In this document: positions 34,018 to 42,621 of the stretch, piece by piece
How the letters are laid out: every line of letters starts with the position of its first letter
Position numbering within the stretch: the first letter of the stretch is position 1
DNA from: Segatella copri
GTDB taxonomy: Bacteria; Bacteroidota; Bacteroidia; Bacteroidales; Bacteroidaceae
Length of the DNA: 64,000 nt
NCBI RefSeq assembly: GCF_026015625.1
Contig: NZ_JAPDVG010000001.1
Coordinates: 1-64,000 of the forward strand
Reading direction: 5' to 3'
Made by a program: the position numbers and the translations under genes
The notes under the pieces: generated by a model
Told to the model about the DNA's origin: nothing
Database searches by the model: none
Seen by the model: only the letters and a program-made list of their open reading frames with translations

Positions 34018-35607
34018 ATGAAACTGAACGAAATTCTTTCTCGCAGCTTTAATGCTGCAGAATGGGAAGCTAAGGGTTATGAGCTTCCTAAGTATGACAT
34101 CGCAGCCGTAGCTAAGAAGACTCACGACGAGCCTACTTGGGTTCACTTTGGTGCAGGTAACATCTTCCGTGCGTTCCCTGCTGCTATTCTTAACGATGCA
34201 CTTAACACCGGCAAGTACGATCGTGGTGTTATTGTTGCTGAAAGCTTCGACTACGAAATTATCGACAAGGCTTATCGCCCTTACAATAATCTCTCTCTTC
34301 TCGTCAGCCTCCAGAGCAACGGAACCATCGAAAAGAAGGTCATCGCTTCTATCACAGAAAGCCTCAAGGCGGATAAGCAGTTTGGTGAGGACTGGGCGCG
34401 ATTGGTCCAGATTTTCCAGGCACCAAGTCTGCAGATGGTAACTTTCACCATCACAGAGAAGGGATATTCTTTCAATGATGCCGATTTGGCACGTGGTCTT
34501 GATGCAGTATTTGCTATGGGTAAGCTTACCGCTCTTCTCTATGAGCGTTATAAGGCAGGCAAGTTGCCACTTACTCTTCAGTCTACCGACAACTGTTCTC
34601 ACAATGGCGACCATGTTAAGGCTGGCGTAAAGGCTTATGCTGAGCGTTGGGCACAGGATGGTATCGTAGAGGCTGGTTTCGTAGATTATATCAATGACAG
34701 CAGCAAGATTACCTATCCTTGGTCTATGATTGATAAGATTACTCCTCGTCCACACGAGAAGGTACAGGCGATGCTCGCAGAGGATGGTTTCGAGGATAAC
34801 AATACGATTATTACCGAGAAGCATACTTTCACCGCTCCTTTCGTAAATGCCGAGGAAGTGCAGTATCTCGTTTGCGAGGATACTTATACCAACGGTCGTC
34901 CGCCATTGGAGTTGGGCGGTGCGCTCTATACATCCCGCAAGACTGTAGATGAGGTTGAGACCATGAAGGTAACCACCTGTCTGAACCCTCTCCATACAGC
35001 GATGTCAATCTATGGTTGCATGCTCGACTATACCTTGATTTCTGCCGAGATGGCTGATGAGGACCTTCGTGCCTTCATCCAGAAGATTGGTTATATCGAG
35101 GCAATGCCAGTAGTAACAGATCCAGGTGTATTGAACCCATACGAATTTATCGGCACCGTTATCAACAAGCGTCTGCCTAACCCATTCATGCCAGATGCTC
35201 CTCAGCGTATCGCTACCGATACCAGCCAGAAACTCTCTATCCGTTTCGGTGAGACTATCAAGAAGTATATCGACCGTGGTCTCGACAAGAGCAATCTCGT
35301 GTTGATTCCTTTGGTTTTGGCTGGTTATGCCCGTTATCTCAAGGCATTGGATGATAACCTGAAGCCATTCGAGCCATCTTCCGACCCATTGTTGGCAGAG
35401 CTACAGGCCATCGTAGCTCCTCTGGAGGTAGGCAAGGCTGATCAGGACTACTCTTGCCTGAAGAATCTCTATTCCCGCAAGGATGTGTTCGGACTCGATC
35501 TCTACGAGGCTGGCTTCGGCGAGCAGATTGAGGGCATGGTGAAGGAACTTTTCGCCGGCAAGGGTGCCGTAAGACAGACATTGCATAAATATGTTTCTGC
35601 AAGATAA
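34018..35607 (+). CDS. uxuB: Mannitol-dehydrogenase-family oxidoreductase, probably fructuronate reductase
   Basis: A 529-aa NAD(P)H-dependent polyol dehydrogenase. N-terminal Rossmann part with VHFGAGNIFRAFPAAILND; the family motif FVDYINDSSKITYPWSMIDKITPRP; C-terminal domain with STDNCSHNGDHVKAGV and CLNPLHTAMSIYGCML. UxuB reduces D-fructuronate to D-mannonate, which UxuA, encoded 33 nt downstream, dehydrates. The pairing supports this reaction, although tagaturonate reductases belong to the same family. The ATG at 33991 is an alternative start; the upstream ORF start at 33928 precedes the promoter and is rejected. Confidence 0.85.
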   Translation: MKLNEILSRSFNAAEWEAKGYELPKYDIAAVAKKTHDEPTWVHFGAGNIFRAFPAAILNDALNTGKYDRGVIVAESFDYEIIDKAYRPYNNLSLLVSLQSNGTIEKKVIASITESLKADKQFGEDWARLVQIFQAPSLQMVTFTITEKGYSFNDADLARGLDAVFAMGKLTALLYERYKAGKLPLTLQSTDNCSHNGDHVKAGVKAYAERWAQDGIVEAGFVDYINDSSKITYPWSMIDKITPRPHEKVQAMLAEDGFEDNNTIITEKHTFTAPFVNAEEVQYLVCEDTYTNGRPPLELGGALYTSRKTVDEVETMKVTTCLNPLHTAMSIYGCMLDYTLISAEMADEDLRAFIQKIGYIEAMPVVTDPGVLNPYEFIGTVINKRLPNPFMPDAPQRIATDTSQKLSIRFGETIKKYIDRGLDKSNLVLIPLVLAGYARYLKALDDNLKPFEPSSDPLLAELQAIVAPLEVGKADQDYSCLKNLYSRKDVFGLDLYEAGFGEQIEGMVKELFAGKGAVRQTLHKYVSAR

Positions 35608-35640
35608 TTCATTTTTAAACTTATACATTATAATATATAT

Positions 35641-36912
35641 ATGGAAAGAACATGGCGCTGGTTTGGCAAGAAAGATAAGATTACACTTGCACAGTTGAAG
35701 CAGATTGGTGTTGAGGGCATTGTTACCGCATTGCACGATGTTCCTCTGGGCGAGGTTTGGACACGCGAGAAGATTCATGAACTCAAGGAGTACATCGAGT
35801 CTTATGGTATGAAATGGAGCGTGGTAGAGTCTTTGCCTGTGGTTGAAACCCTGAAATATGGCGGTCCTGACCGTGATCATCAGATTGAGGTTTACAAGGA
35901 AAGTCTTCGCAACCTGGGCGAGGAAGGCATCAAGTGCATCTGCTACAACTTCATGCCTGTTTTAGACTGGGCTCGTACCGATTTGGCACACGAGAATCCT
36001 AACGGAGCCAACAACCTCTATATGAACTGGGGCGAGTTTGCCTACTTCGATATCTATATCCTGCAGCGTGAAGGCGCTCGTGAGGATTGGGCTGAGTTCT
36101 CTAAGGAGCACAAGTGGGGCAGAGACCTTGTGGCTGAGGCTGATGAAATCAAGAAGACTTCTACACCAGAGCAGGATCATGCCTTGGTTGAGAACATCAT
36201 CATCAAGACCCAGGGCTTTGTATCGGGTAACTTCAGCGAGGGCGATTCTGCTCCTGTTCAGAAGTTCCGCGACCTCTTGAAGCTTTATGATGGCATCGAC
36301 AAGAAGAAGTTGCAGGAGAACATGAAGTACTGGCTGGAGGCTATCATGCCTATCTGCGATGAATACGATATCAACATGTGTGTTCACCCAGACGATCCTC
36401 CTTATCCTGTATTCGGTTTGCCAAGAATCATCGGTCGTGCCGAGGATATCCAGTGGATGCTCGATGCTGTGCCAAATAAGCACAATGGTCTGACTTTCTG
36501 TGCAGGTTCATTCTCTGCCGGCGAGCACAACGACTGTGTGGCGATGGCGAAGCAGTTTGCCGACCGCACTCATTTTGTTCATCTGCGCTCCTGCTACATC
36601 TTCCCTAACGGCAACTTTACAGAGGCTTCTCACTTGGGTGGTCGCGGCCATCTCATTGAACTTTGCCGCATCTTCGAGAAGGCTGAGCAGGAAGGTAAGT
36701 GCAATTCGGGCCGCAGATTGCCTATGCGAGTAGACCACGGTATGACCTTCACTGATGAGCCAGGCGGCGTATTCGATGAGAGCAATCATGGTCACAATGC
36801 CGGTTACACTCTCCTCGGCCGTATGTTTGCCATGGGTCAGATTCAGGGTGTCATCGCAACAGTAGATGATGAACTGGGCATTGAGTATAAGCAGCCGGGA
36901 TTCTATGATTAG
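35641..36912 (+). CDS. uxuA: Mannonate dehydratase
   Basis: A 423-aa enzyme converting D-mannonate to 2-keto-3-deoxy-D-gluconate in glucuronate breakdown. It is recognised from MERTWRWFGKKDKITLAQLK at the start, GVEGIVTALHDVPLGEVW, the metal-binding MCVHPDDPPYPVFGLPRI and FVHLRSCY, and the closing MRVDHGMTF...GHNAGYTLLGR. The length is normal. It is the second gene of the uxuB-uxuA operon, preceded by an AT-rich gap. Confidence 0.95.
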   Translation: MERTWRWFGKKDKITLAQLKQIGVEGIVTALHDVPLGEVWTREKIHELKEYIESYGMKWSVVESLPVVETLKYGGPDRDHQIEVYKESLRNLGEEGIKCICYNFMPVLDWARTDLAHENPNGANNLYMNWGEFAYFDIYILQREGAREDWAEFSKEHKWGRDLVAEADEIKKTSTPEQDHALVENIIIKTQGFVSGNFSEGDSAPVQKFRDLLKLYDGIDKKKLQENMKYWLEAIMPICDEYDINMCVHPDDPPYPVFGLPRIIGRAEDIQWMLDAVPNKHNGLTFCAGSFSAGEHNDCVAMAKQFADRTHFVHLRSCYIFPNGNFTEASHLGGRGHLIELCRIFEKAEQEGKCNSGRRLPMRVDHGMTFTDEPGGVFDESNHGHNAGYTLLGRMFAMGQIQGVIATVDDELGIEYKQPGFYD

Positions 36913-36997
36913 TTGATAGCTTATAGTTTATAGTTTATAATTTATAGTTATAGGCTTAGGCTATTAAGTGATTTGAAATTCAGGTTAGATAAAATAC

Positions 36998-37037
36998 GAA
37001 AAGGCTAGTGTGCGTTTTTGCATGCTAGCCTTTTTTG
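36998..37037 (+). terminator. Terminator after uxuA
   Basis: AAAAGGCTAG / CTAGCCTTTTTT hairpin. Confidence 0.85.
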
Positions 37038-37052
37038 TGCTGATTGTTTGGC

Positions 37053-37140
37053 TATTGGCTAAATATGCCGCTCATTTTAGCCAATAATGCTTAAAAATAG
37101 GTATTATTGGCTGAAAATTATATAAGAAATAGCCAATAAT
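37053..37140. promoter_or_regulatory. Four AGCCAATA operator-like sites in two inverted pairs
   Basis: TATTGGCTA (37053-37061), TAGCCAATAAT (37079-37089), ATTATTGGCT (37103-37112) and TAGCCAATAAT (37130-37140). Orientation alternates. The last site covers the expected -33 region of the ATPase promoter, which suggests a repressor site. Confidence 0.6.
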
Positions 37141-37154
37141 TACTTTTTTCTTGC

Positions 37155-37162
37155 TATTTTTG
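37155..37162 (+). promoter_or_regulatory. -7 box for the ATPase_2 gene
   Basis: TATTTTTG, 34 nt before the start codon. Confidence 0.55.
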
Positions 37163-37196
37163 CAAATGGTTAGAAATTAAAGCAGGAGAATAAGAA

Positions 37197-38627
37197 ATGA
37201 AGAATAATATCATAGGCAGAAAGAGTGAACAGGATACCTTGGCACGTATATACGAGTCAAGGCAGTCGGAATTTGTGGCAGTATGCGGACGCCGCAGAGT
37301 GGGGAAAACGTTTCTTGTGCGCGAATATTTTGAGCAGGAAATGGTGTTTCAGACATCAGGATTGGCGGGCGGAAACACACAGGAGCAGTTGAAAAACTTC
37401 TTTTATACGCTTCGACGTTATGATAGGAATGTAACCTCTGTTCCCCACGACTGGCTCGATGCTTTCGAGATGCTTATCTCTTATCTCGACTCTTTGAACG
37501 GGATAGAACGTAAGGTGATTTTTCTTGATGAACTGCCTTGGATGGATACTGCAGGCTCTAATTTTATCTCTGCCCTGGAGCATTTTTGGAATGGATGGGC
37601 CTCTGCACGTCGCGACATCGTTCTCATTGTCTGCGGCTCTGCCACTTCCTGGATGATGGATAAACTTATCAATAACCATGGCGGACTTTATGGTCGTCTT
37701 ACTCATCGTCTTTTCCTGCAGCCTTTTTCTCTAGGGGAGTCGGAAGCATTCCTGAAGACCAAGGGGATGATGTTGTCCAGATATGAACTGGCTGAACTTT
37801 ATATGATATTGGGAGGAATCCCATATTACCTGAATCTTTTGGACGAGCGGTTAAGTTTGGCTCAGAATATAGACCGTCTGCTGTTCAATCCCAATGGGCA
37901 GTTGTACAATGAGTTTACGATTCTCTATCGCTCTCTGTTCAAGGATTCAGAGGCATACGTCAAGGTGGTAGAGTGTCTGAACGAGCGTGGTTATGGCATG
38001 ATGCGCTCGGAAATAGCCGATGCCACAGGGATGAAGTCGGGCAAATCGTTGACCACGATTCTCGACAATCTGGAATCTTGCGGTTTCATCAGAAAGTATG
38101 TCAACTATGGCTGTTCTACCCGAAAGTCTCTCTATCAGTTGGTAGATTTTTTCACCTTGTTCTATTTCCGTTTCCTGCGCGATAGTTCATTCCGTAATCT
38201 TCTGTATTGGAGCAAGTTGCAGCGCACGCCCCGTTTTTATGCCTGGGCTGGAGTCTCTTTCGAGATATTGGCGATGAATCATATCGACCAGGTGAAGCAG
38301 CGGTTGGGAATTTCTGGTGTGTCTACCCAGTTGTATTCCTGGCGAAGCAAGAGTGATGCCGGGGCGGCGGAGCGGGCAGCCCAGATAGACATGGTGATAG
38401 AGCGTGGTGACAATACCATTAATCTTTGTGAAATGAAGTTTTCGGAAAGTGAGTTTGCCATCAATAAGGATTACGAGAAGATTCTGAGAAACAAGATTGT
38501 CCGCTTTAGGGAGGAAACAAAGACCCGAAAGTCGATACAGCTGACGTTTATCAGCAGTTATGGTCTTCAGCGGAATATGTATTCGGGCATAGCCCAGAAT
38601 GAAGTGGTGCTCAATGATTTGTTTTGA
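37197..38627 (+). CDS. ATPase_2 / DUF234 family protein
   Basis: A 476-aa archaeal-type ATPase family protein. It opens with IIGRKSEQDTLARIY; Walker A is GRRRVGKTFLVREYF (about 31-45) and Walker B VIFLDELPWMD (about 107-117); sensor-like LIVCGSATSWM follows. A winged-helix-like middle part (SEIADATGMKSGKSLTTILD) and a C-terminal DUF234 region with a PD-(D/E)XK-like core (AAQIDMVIERGDNTINLCEMKF) complete it. The family is abundant in Bacteroidota and archaea; its biological role is unknown. The four-site operator upstream is unusual. The 3' end overlaps the convergent lipoprotein gene by 17 bp. Confidence 0.88.
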   Translation: MKNNIIGRKSEQDTLARIYESRQSEFVAVCGRRRVGKTFLVREYFEQEMVFQTSGLAGGNTQEQLKNFFYTLRRYDRNVTSVPHDWLDAFEMLISYLDSLNGIERKVIFLDELPWMDTAGSNFISALEHFWNGWASARRDIVLIVCGSATSWMMDKLINNHGGLYGRLTHRLFLQPFSLGESEAFLKTKGMMLSRYELAELYMILGGIPYYLNLLDERLSLAQNIDRLLFNPNGQLYNEFTILYRSLFKDSEAYVKVVECLNERGYGMMRSEIADATGMKSGKSLTTILDNLESCGFIRKYVNYGCSTRKSLYQLVDFFTLFYFRFLRDSSFRNLLYWSKLQRTPRFYAWAGVSFEILAMNHIDQVKQRLGISGVSTQLYSWRSKSDAGAAERAAQIDMVIERGDNTINLCEMKFSESEFAINKDYEKILRNKIVRFREETKTRKSIQLTFISSYGLQRNMYSGIAQNEVVLNDLF

Positions 38628-39030
38628 GCTCCACTTCCTCCACATATTTCACCAGCGAATCCTTGCCATTGAGGAGATAGAAGTCTACACGAACCACGTG
38701 GTTGATGTCGGCATTGCCCTTCACCTTGATGTGTCGGGTCTTGCTGTACATCATCGTGTCGCGGCGTGAAGGATAGGATACGAGCTCGATGAGGTCTTTG
38801 GTAGAGTTGCTGCCCACATAATAGATGCCTACACTGTCTTTTCCGTTCTTGATAGCAGCAATCTTCGCCATCTTCTTGGCATGAGCCGCAGAGGTATCTA
38901 TCGGGTAAAACTCGCTGGCGGCTACCGTGTCGCCGTCATGCTGGTCGGGTGCAAACTTGCAGCTGGTACCCGTCGTAGTGATAAAGGATGCAGCAGCCAG
39001 GACTGCCACAAAGTATAATATTTTCTTCAT
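38611..39030 (-). CDS. Small lipoprotein, unknown function
   Basis: A 139-aa predicted lipoprotein: signal sequence MKKILYFVAVLAAASF, lipobox TTGTSC (Cys near 24). The mature part contains KIAAIKNGKDSVGIYYVGSN and ends VKYVEEVELKTNH. I do not recognise a family. Transcribed from its own -7 box at 39093-39100; its 3' end overlaps the ATPase gene tail-to-tail. Confidence 0.75.
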   Translation of the reverse strand: MKKILYFVAVLAAASFITTTGTSCKFAPDQHDGDTVAASEFYPIDTSAAHAKKMAKIAAIKNGKDSVGIYYVGSNSTKDLIELVSYPSRRDTMMYSKTRHIKVKGNADINHVVRVDFYLLNGKDSLVKYVEEVELKTNH

Positions 39031-39092
39031 TGTTATTTCCTTTCTTTTCTTTTAAAGAATCCTGTTTTGTTCGCAAAATGCGTTATCGGCTG

Positions 39093-39100
39093 CAAAAGTA
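39093..39100 (-). promoter_or_regulatory. -7 box for the small lipoprotein gene
   Basis: TACTTTTG on the minus strand, 63 nt before the start codon. Confidence 0.6.
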
Positions 39101-39156
39101 CAAAAAATAACTCGAAAAGCCATACCTTTTTTATCTTTTTCCTTTTAATACTTCGG

Positions 39157-39266
39157 ATGGAGAGACGCGTGCTGAAGCTGGGCGGGAGGAGTTATGGGGA
39201 TGGTATGGCAGGAGTTGGAAGGTATGGTAGAGATGGATGGAATGGATGGAATTCCGTGCAAAGATA
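39157..39266. other. Purine-rich stretch with GGATGGAAT repeats and a stray -7 box
   Basis: The plus strand is almost free of C (GGTATGG, GGATGG, GGAATGG words). A minus-strand TATCTTTG (39259-39266) points into it, but no gene starts before the lipoprotein promoter at 39100. No convincing gene in 39031-39340. Confidence 0.4.
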
Positions 39267-39340
39267 CAACTTTTCTCTGATACTGCCAAATTTGGGGGTG
39301 TGATAAGGAAATGTTTGAACTATGCTTTCAGATTGAAAGT

Positions 39341-40665
39341 CATTAGTGTCCAATAAAAATTGGACACGTTAATTAATTAATCAAATAGTCCCTTAAAAAG
39401 GGGATAATCGAGTTCTTTGACATCGTTGAAAATAGTCTTATCAAATAGATCTCTTAGGTGGGTTTTGTCCGTCAATGAAATGCTTAGAATCTGCAAAACT
39501 TCATATGTCGAGCGTTTCAGTTGCATATCATGGTGCACAATAGCCACGAGACAATAAGTGATAATGGCAACACTAATCTGTATGCGTACAGCATTCTTCG
39601 TTGTGCCCCAGAATCTCTTTATCTTAAGATGCTGCTTTAGCCATTTGAAAAATAGCTCAACCAACCATCTTTTTTTATATAGATTCGCGACATCCAACGC
39701 TGAAAGATGCTTTGCATTCGTCAGAAAAGTAAACTCACGATCATCTTCTTCATCGTAGTATCGAATGAATCTGAATGATTCAGGATACTTCTTTTCGGAA
39801 AGATATCCTGTTAGTTTTACTTCAGCATCAGTTAGTACATTCTTTGGCATTCTTCGCTTCCATTTTACCATTTTGTACTTCAAGTTCGTTTTGGCTCTGA
39901 CTACATAGTAGGAACCTGTAAGATGAATCTTATAAAGTTCCTTGAAAGTATCATAAGCCCTATCGAAAATGTAGTAACTGTTTGGTTCATACGTAATTGA
40001 AGACATTGCTGTAGAATCATGCTTTGATGCTGTGGTCACAGTATAGAAAGCTGGAACTTGTGCTTCTACGTCATATAAGACATGTGCTTTAACTCCTCCT
40101 TTCTTACTTCTGAACTTTGCCCATGGAAAAGTTGCAAGACACAACGGAATAGTTGTCGAATCAAAAGCATACTTCTTTCCTGGTATATTCAAAATGTTGG
40201 TTTCTCGCTTTTTGCAAGCTTCCTTCATCATATAGAATGCAAAGTCTTCGAAAATCCTGTAATCACGAGTCTGATTGGCATAAGCAAGAGTTGCTTTTAC
40301 GATAGTATTACGTCCAAGTCCCAGATGATATTGCTTAGCTCGATGAGCTTCCAATGCAACTATCAAGTCACGTAAACTCTCACGATTGCTCAGTTGCCCA
40401 AACATCATTGCAAGAAGCTGGTTCCAGCAAGTGAAGTGTTTCACGTATCGGTTGCCATCATACTTGCGTACGTAGTTGTTGAACTGAGTTCTATTCAGAA
40501 ATGCAGTAAGTTGAGCGAAAACATATTTGTCTTGAAACATAGTAGCCAATTCTTTTTGGCTGCAAAGTTACAAAATCAAGTCCGTTTCATTGCAAAATAC
40601 TGCATAAAAGACTATAATTCAACTGTTTCAAAGATCGAATTGCCCTTTTTTATTGGACAGTAGTG
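39341..40665 (-). mobile_element. IS4-family insertion sequence (intact copy A)
   Basis: 1325 bp with terminal inverted repeats CATTAGTGTCCAATAAAAA (left) and CACTACTGTCCAATAAAAA (right, read inward), and a 9-bp target duplication ATTGAAAGT (39332-39340 and 40666-40674). One intact transposase gene. Confidence 0.9.
39377..40549 (-). CDS. IS4-family DDE transposase
   Basis: A 390-aa transposase. N-terminal DUF4372-like part (FAQLTAFLNRTQFNNYVRKY), catalytic Asp in KYAFDSTTIPLCL, second Asp in YIFDRAYDTFKELY and the Glu in the YREK-like region KKRWLVELFFKWLKQHLKIK. Full length with no frameshift. A -7 box TAACTTTG lies at 40563-40570 on the minus strand, 14 nt before the start. Confidence 0.94.
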   Translation of the reverse strand: MATMFQDKYVFAQLTAFLNRTQFNNYVRKYDGNRYVKHFTCWNQLLAMMFGQLSNRESLRDLIVALEAHRAKQYHLGLGRNTIVKATLAYANQTRDYRIFEDFAFYMMKEACKKRETNILNIPGKKYAFDSTTIPLCLATFPWAKFRSKKGGVKAHVLYDVEAQVPAFYTVTTASKHDSTAMSSITYEPNSYYIFDRAYDTFKELYKIHLTGSYYVVRAKTNLKYKMVKWKRRMPKNVLTDAEVKLTGYLSEKKYPESFRFIRYYDEEDDREFTFLTNAKHLSALDVANLYKKRWLVELFFKWLKQHLKIKRFWGTTKNAVRIQISVAIITYCLVAIVHHDMQLKRSTYEVLQILSISLTDKTHLRDLFDKTIFNDVKELDYPLFKGLFD

Positions 40666-40688
40666 ATTGAAAGTAGTTAAACTTCCTT

Positions 40689-40747
40689 ACTCATAGTTTT
40701 GCGGGTGACAACTCATAGTTTTACGGGTAGCAACTCATAGCTTTGTT
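40689..40747. repeat. 22-bp tandem repeat, nearly three units
   Basis: ACTCATAGTTTTGCGGGT plus four bases, at 40689 and 40711, and a partial unit at 40733. It lies in the 242-bp strip between the two IS4 elements, which holds no gene. Confidence 0.75.
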
Positions 40748-40811
40748 CTCTTAAAGTATAGAGTTAAGCAGTAAATCAGGTGTTTATGATGGTTGTGATG
40801 TTTTTACTGCA

Positions 40812-40846
40812 ATGACTCAGTTCCTCAGTTCCTCAGTTTTTCTCTG
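40812..40846. repeat. Inverted arm of a 9-bp minisatellite (left)
   Basis: ACTCAGTTCCTCAGTTCC and onward: the complement of the (ACTGAGGAA)n repeat at 45826-45865, about 60 bp outside the other end of IS4 copy B. Confidence 0.8.
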
Positions 40847-40921
40847 ACCCTTCACTTTTTCCTTTATTTAGAAGTTTATTATATATATATATAATAATAT
40901 ATAATATCACTGCTGTCCCGT

Positions 40922-41204
40922 TTAGAAATCATCGGGCCTGAAAAGGCTAGGATATAGCCAATCCTCCGTCTCTTCTGTTGGAACAGCTTTGTTAAACAAT
41001 TCATTTAAAGGAGTCTTGTCCGTAAGGAATAGACCCACGTTCTTTGAAATAGTGTGTAGCGATTGATCTATGTGCATCACTTTCTTTGCATAAGCTAAAA
41101 GCAAGTATGTGCATATGGCAATCCAGATTTGCAGATATATGGCATTCTCGGAAGTTCCATAAAAGGATTTGATGTGAAGGTGTTGCTTAATCCATTTAAA
41201 GTAA
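40922..41204 (-). pseudogene. C-terminal part of the split IS4 transposase
   Basis: Minus-strand reading continues the transposase from YFKWIKQHLHIKSFYGTS through IAICTYLLLAYAKKVM to DWLYPSLFRPDDF. The break falls in the VELYF/KWIKQ motif right after the catalytic Glu. The N-terminal part is at 44732-45634. Confidence 0.88.
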
Positions 41205-41252
41205 TTATGTAAAGCTTCTCATAATTACTTTTATGACAAGAATATCATTATG
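41198..41252. repeat. Left end of the RIT element
   Basis: A 28-bp terminal repeat at 41225-41252 (starting TTACTTTTATGACAAGAATA) matches the right end in 27 of 28 positions. A palindrome AAAGTAATTATG...CATAATTACTTT spans 41198-41231 and joins it to the target core. Confidence 0.85.
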
Positions 41253-41385
41253 TCAAGTTAGACAGATTTGACCTGTGAAAAATTGTTGATTATATGAATT
41301 TTACAGCAAAAACTTATCATAAATACTTCTCATAACGTTATATTACAGTATAGGGCATAAGCCCCAAAACTAAATATTATATATT

Positions 41386-42621
41386 ATGCAAGAAGTAAAG
41401 ATTCAAGTCCTAATGGATCGATGCATCAAGTACTTTGAAGACCATTGTTACACAGAGAATAGAATATCTGTGTATAAATGTCTATGGCGTAAAGGCATCG
41501 TCCACTACATGTCGGCTCACGACATTGAGAATTATTCCCCTTCTATTGGTGAAGAGTTCCTGTCAACCTGTCATCATTATGGTGAGATTCGTCACCAGGA
41601 GCGTGAAATGATTCGCAGTATTCAAGTCCTTGACGATATGCTTTCGTTAGGGCTTATACGTAAGCGTTGTTTCACTCCTGTTTTCCATACCCTCGATGGG
41701 AAGATTGGCATGGAGATGGAAAAACTCATCATCCATCTTACTTCTCTTCGTAGAAGTCTGGTGACTATAAATGACTATCGTTTGTATCTAAGCGAGTTCT
41801 TAACTCATCTCAATCTCAGTGGTGTCAACAGTGTGTCCGAGATTGCGGATAAACACATCTTGTCGTTTGTCTCGTCCCATCCGACCAACAAGGTAAACAT
41901 AGTTTCTGCCCTGCGTGTCCTCTTTCGTTTCTGGAAAGCGGAGCATATTGTAGATGGAAGGTTTGATGGTCTGTTTGACACATATAAGCTGCGCAAGAAA
42001 GAGCGTATTCCTTCGTTTTACACAGCAGCAGAGGTAAATATAGTAGAGAACTCCGTGAATAGAAGCAGCGGCGTTGGCAAGAGAAACTATGCAATGTTAT
42101 TACTTGCATCACGTTTGGGGTTGCGAGCTTCGGACATAGCCAACCTACAGTTCTCTAATATAGACTGGGACAACAATGTACTAACCCTTGTGATGCATAA
42201 GACCGGAAAGGTCATAGAGTTGCCATTGCTTGCGGATGTTGGTAATGCCATCATAGATTACTTGCAGCATGGAAGACCTCAGACAGTTTCACAGAATGTA
42301 TTTCTTTCTTGCAAGGCACCTTATGTGCCAGCAACCAAAAGTATGGTATGCTCTGCAATAAACAACATCATCTGTAAATCCGGAATAGATGTATCGGCCA
42401 AGCATCATGGTCCACATTCTCTACGTCATTCTCTTGCAAGCGTCATGCTTGAGAAAGGCACGACGTTACCTGTCATATCCGAATCGCTAGGGCATCGCAG
42501 TACGGAAACAACTCTCACTTATCTTAAGATTGACATAAAGTCTTTGATAGAGTGTGCCATTCCTGTACCGCCAGTTCCAGATGCCTTTTACAAACAGAGA
42601 GGAGGTGCGTTCTATGGCTGA
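41386..42621 (+). CDS. ritA: RIT tyrosine recombinase A
   Basis: A 411-aa tyrosine recombinase, first of the trio. Catalytic set: Arg in LASRLGLRASDIANL, Lys in LVMHKTGKVIELPL, HxxR in HGPHSLRHSLASVM and Tyr in LGHRSTETTLTYLKID. The N-terminal part is a SAM-like core-binding domain. It overlaps the next gene by 8 nt, so the three are translated together. It would cut and rejoin the element ends with its partners. Confidence 0.92.
   Translation: MQEVKIQVLMDRCIKYFEDHCYTENRISVYKCLWRKGIVHYMSAHDIENYSPSIGEEFLSTCHHYGEIRHQEREMIRSIQVLDDMLSLGLIRKRCFTPVFHTLDGKIGMEMEKLIIHLTSLRRSLVTINDYRLYLSEFLTHLNLSGVNSVSEIADKHILSFVSSHPTNKVNIVSALRVLFRFWKAEHIVDGRFDGLFDTYKLRKKERIPSFYTAAEVNIVENSVNRSSGVGKRNYAMLLLASRLGLRASDIANLQFSNIDWDNNVLTLVMHKTGKVIELPLLADVGNAIIDYLQHGRPQTVSQNVFLSCKAPYVPATKSMVCSAINNIICKSGIDVSAKHHGPHSLRHSLASVMLEKGTTLPVISESLGHRSTETTLTYLKIDIKSLIECAIPVPPVPDAFYKQRGGAFYG

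Noticed and set aside
39067..39303. 78-codon frame in the purine-rich strip
   Set aside because: Gly/Arg/Trp-rich translation from low-complexity DNA, with no promoter or family.
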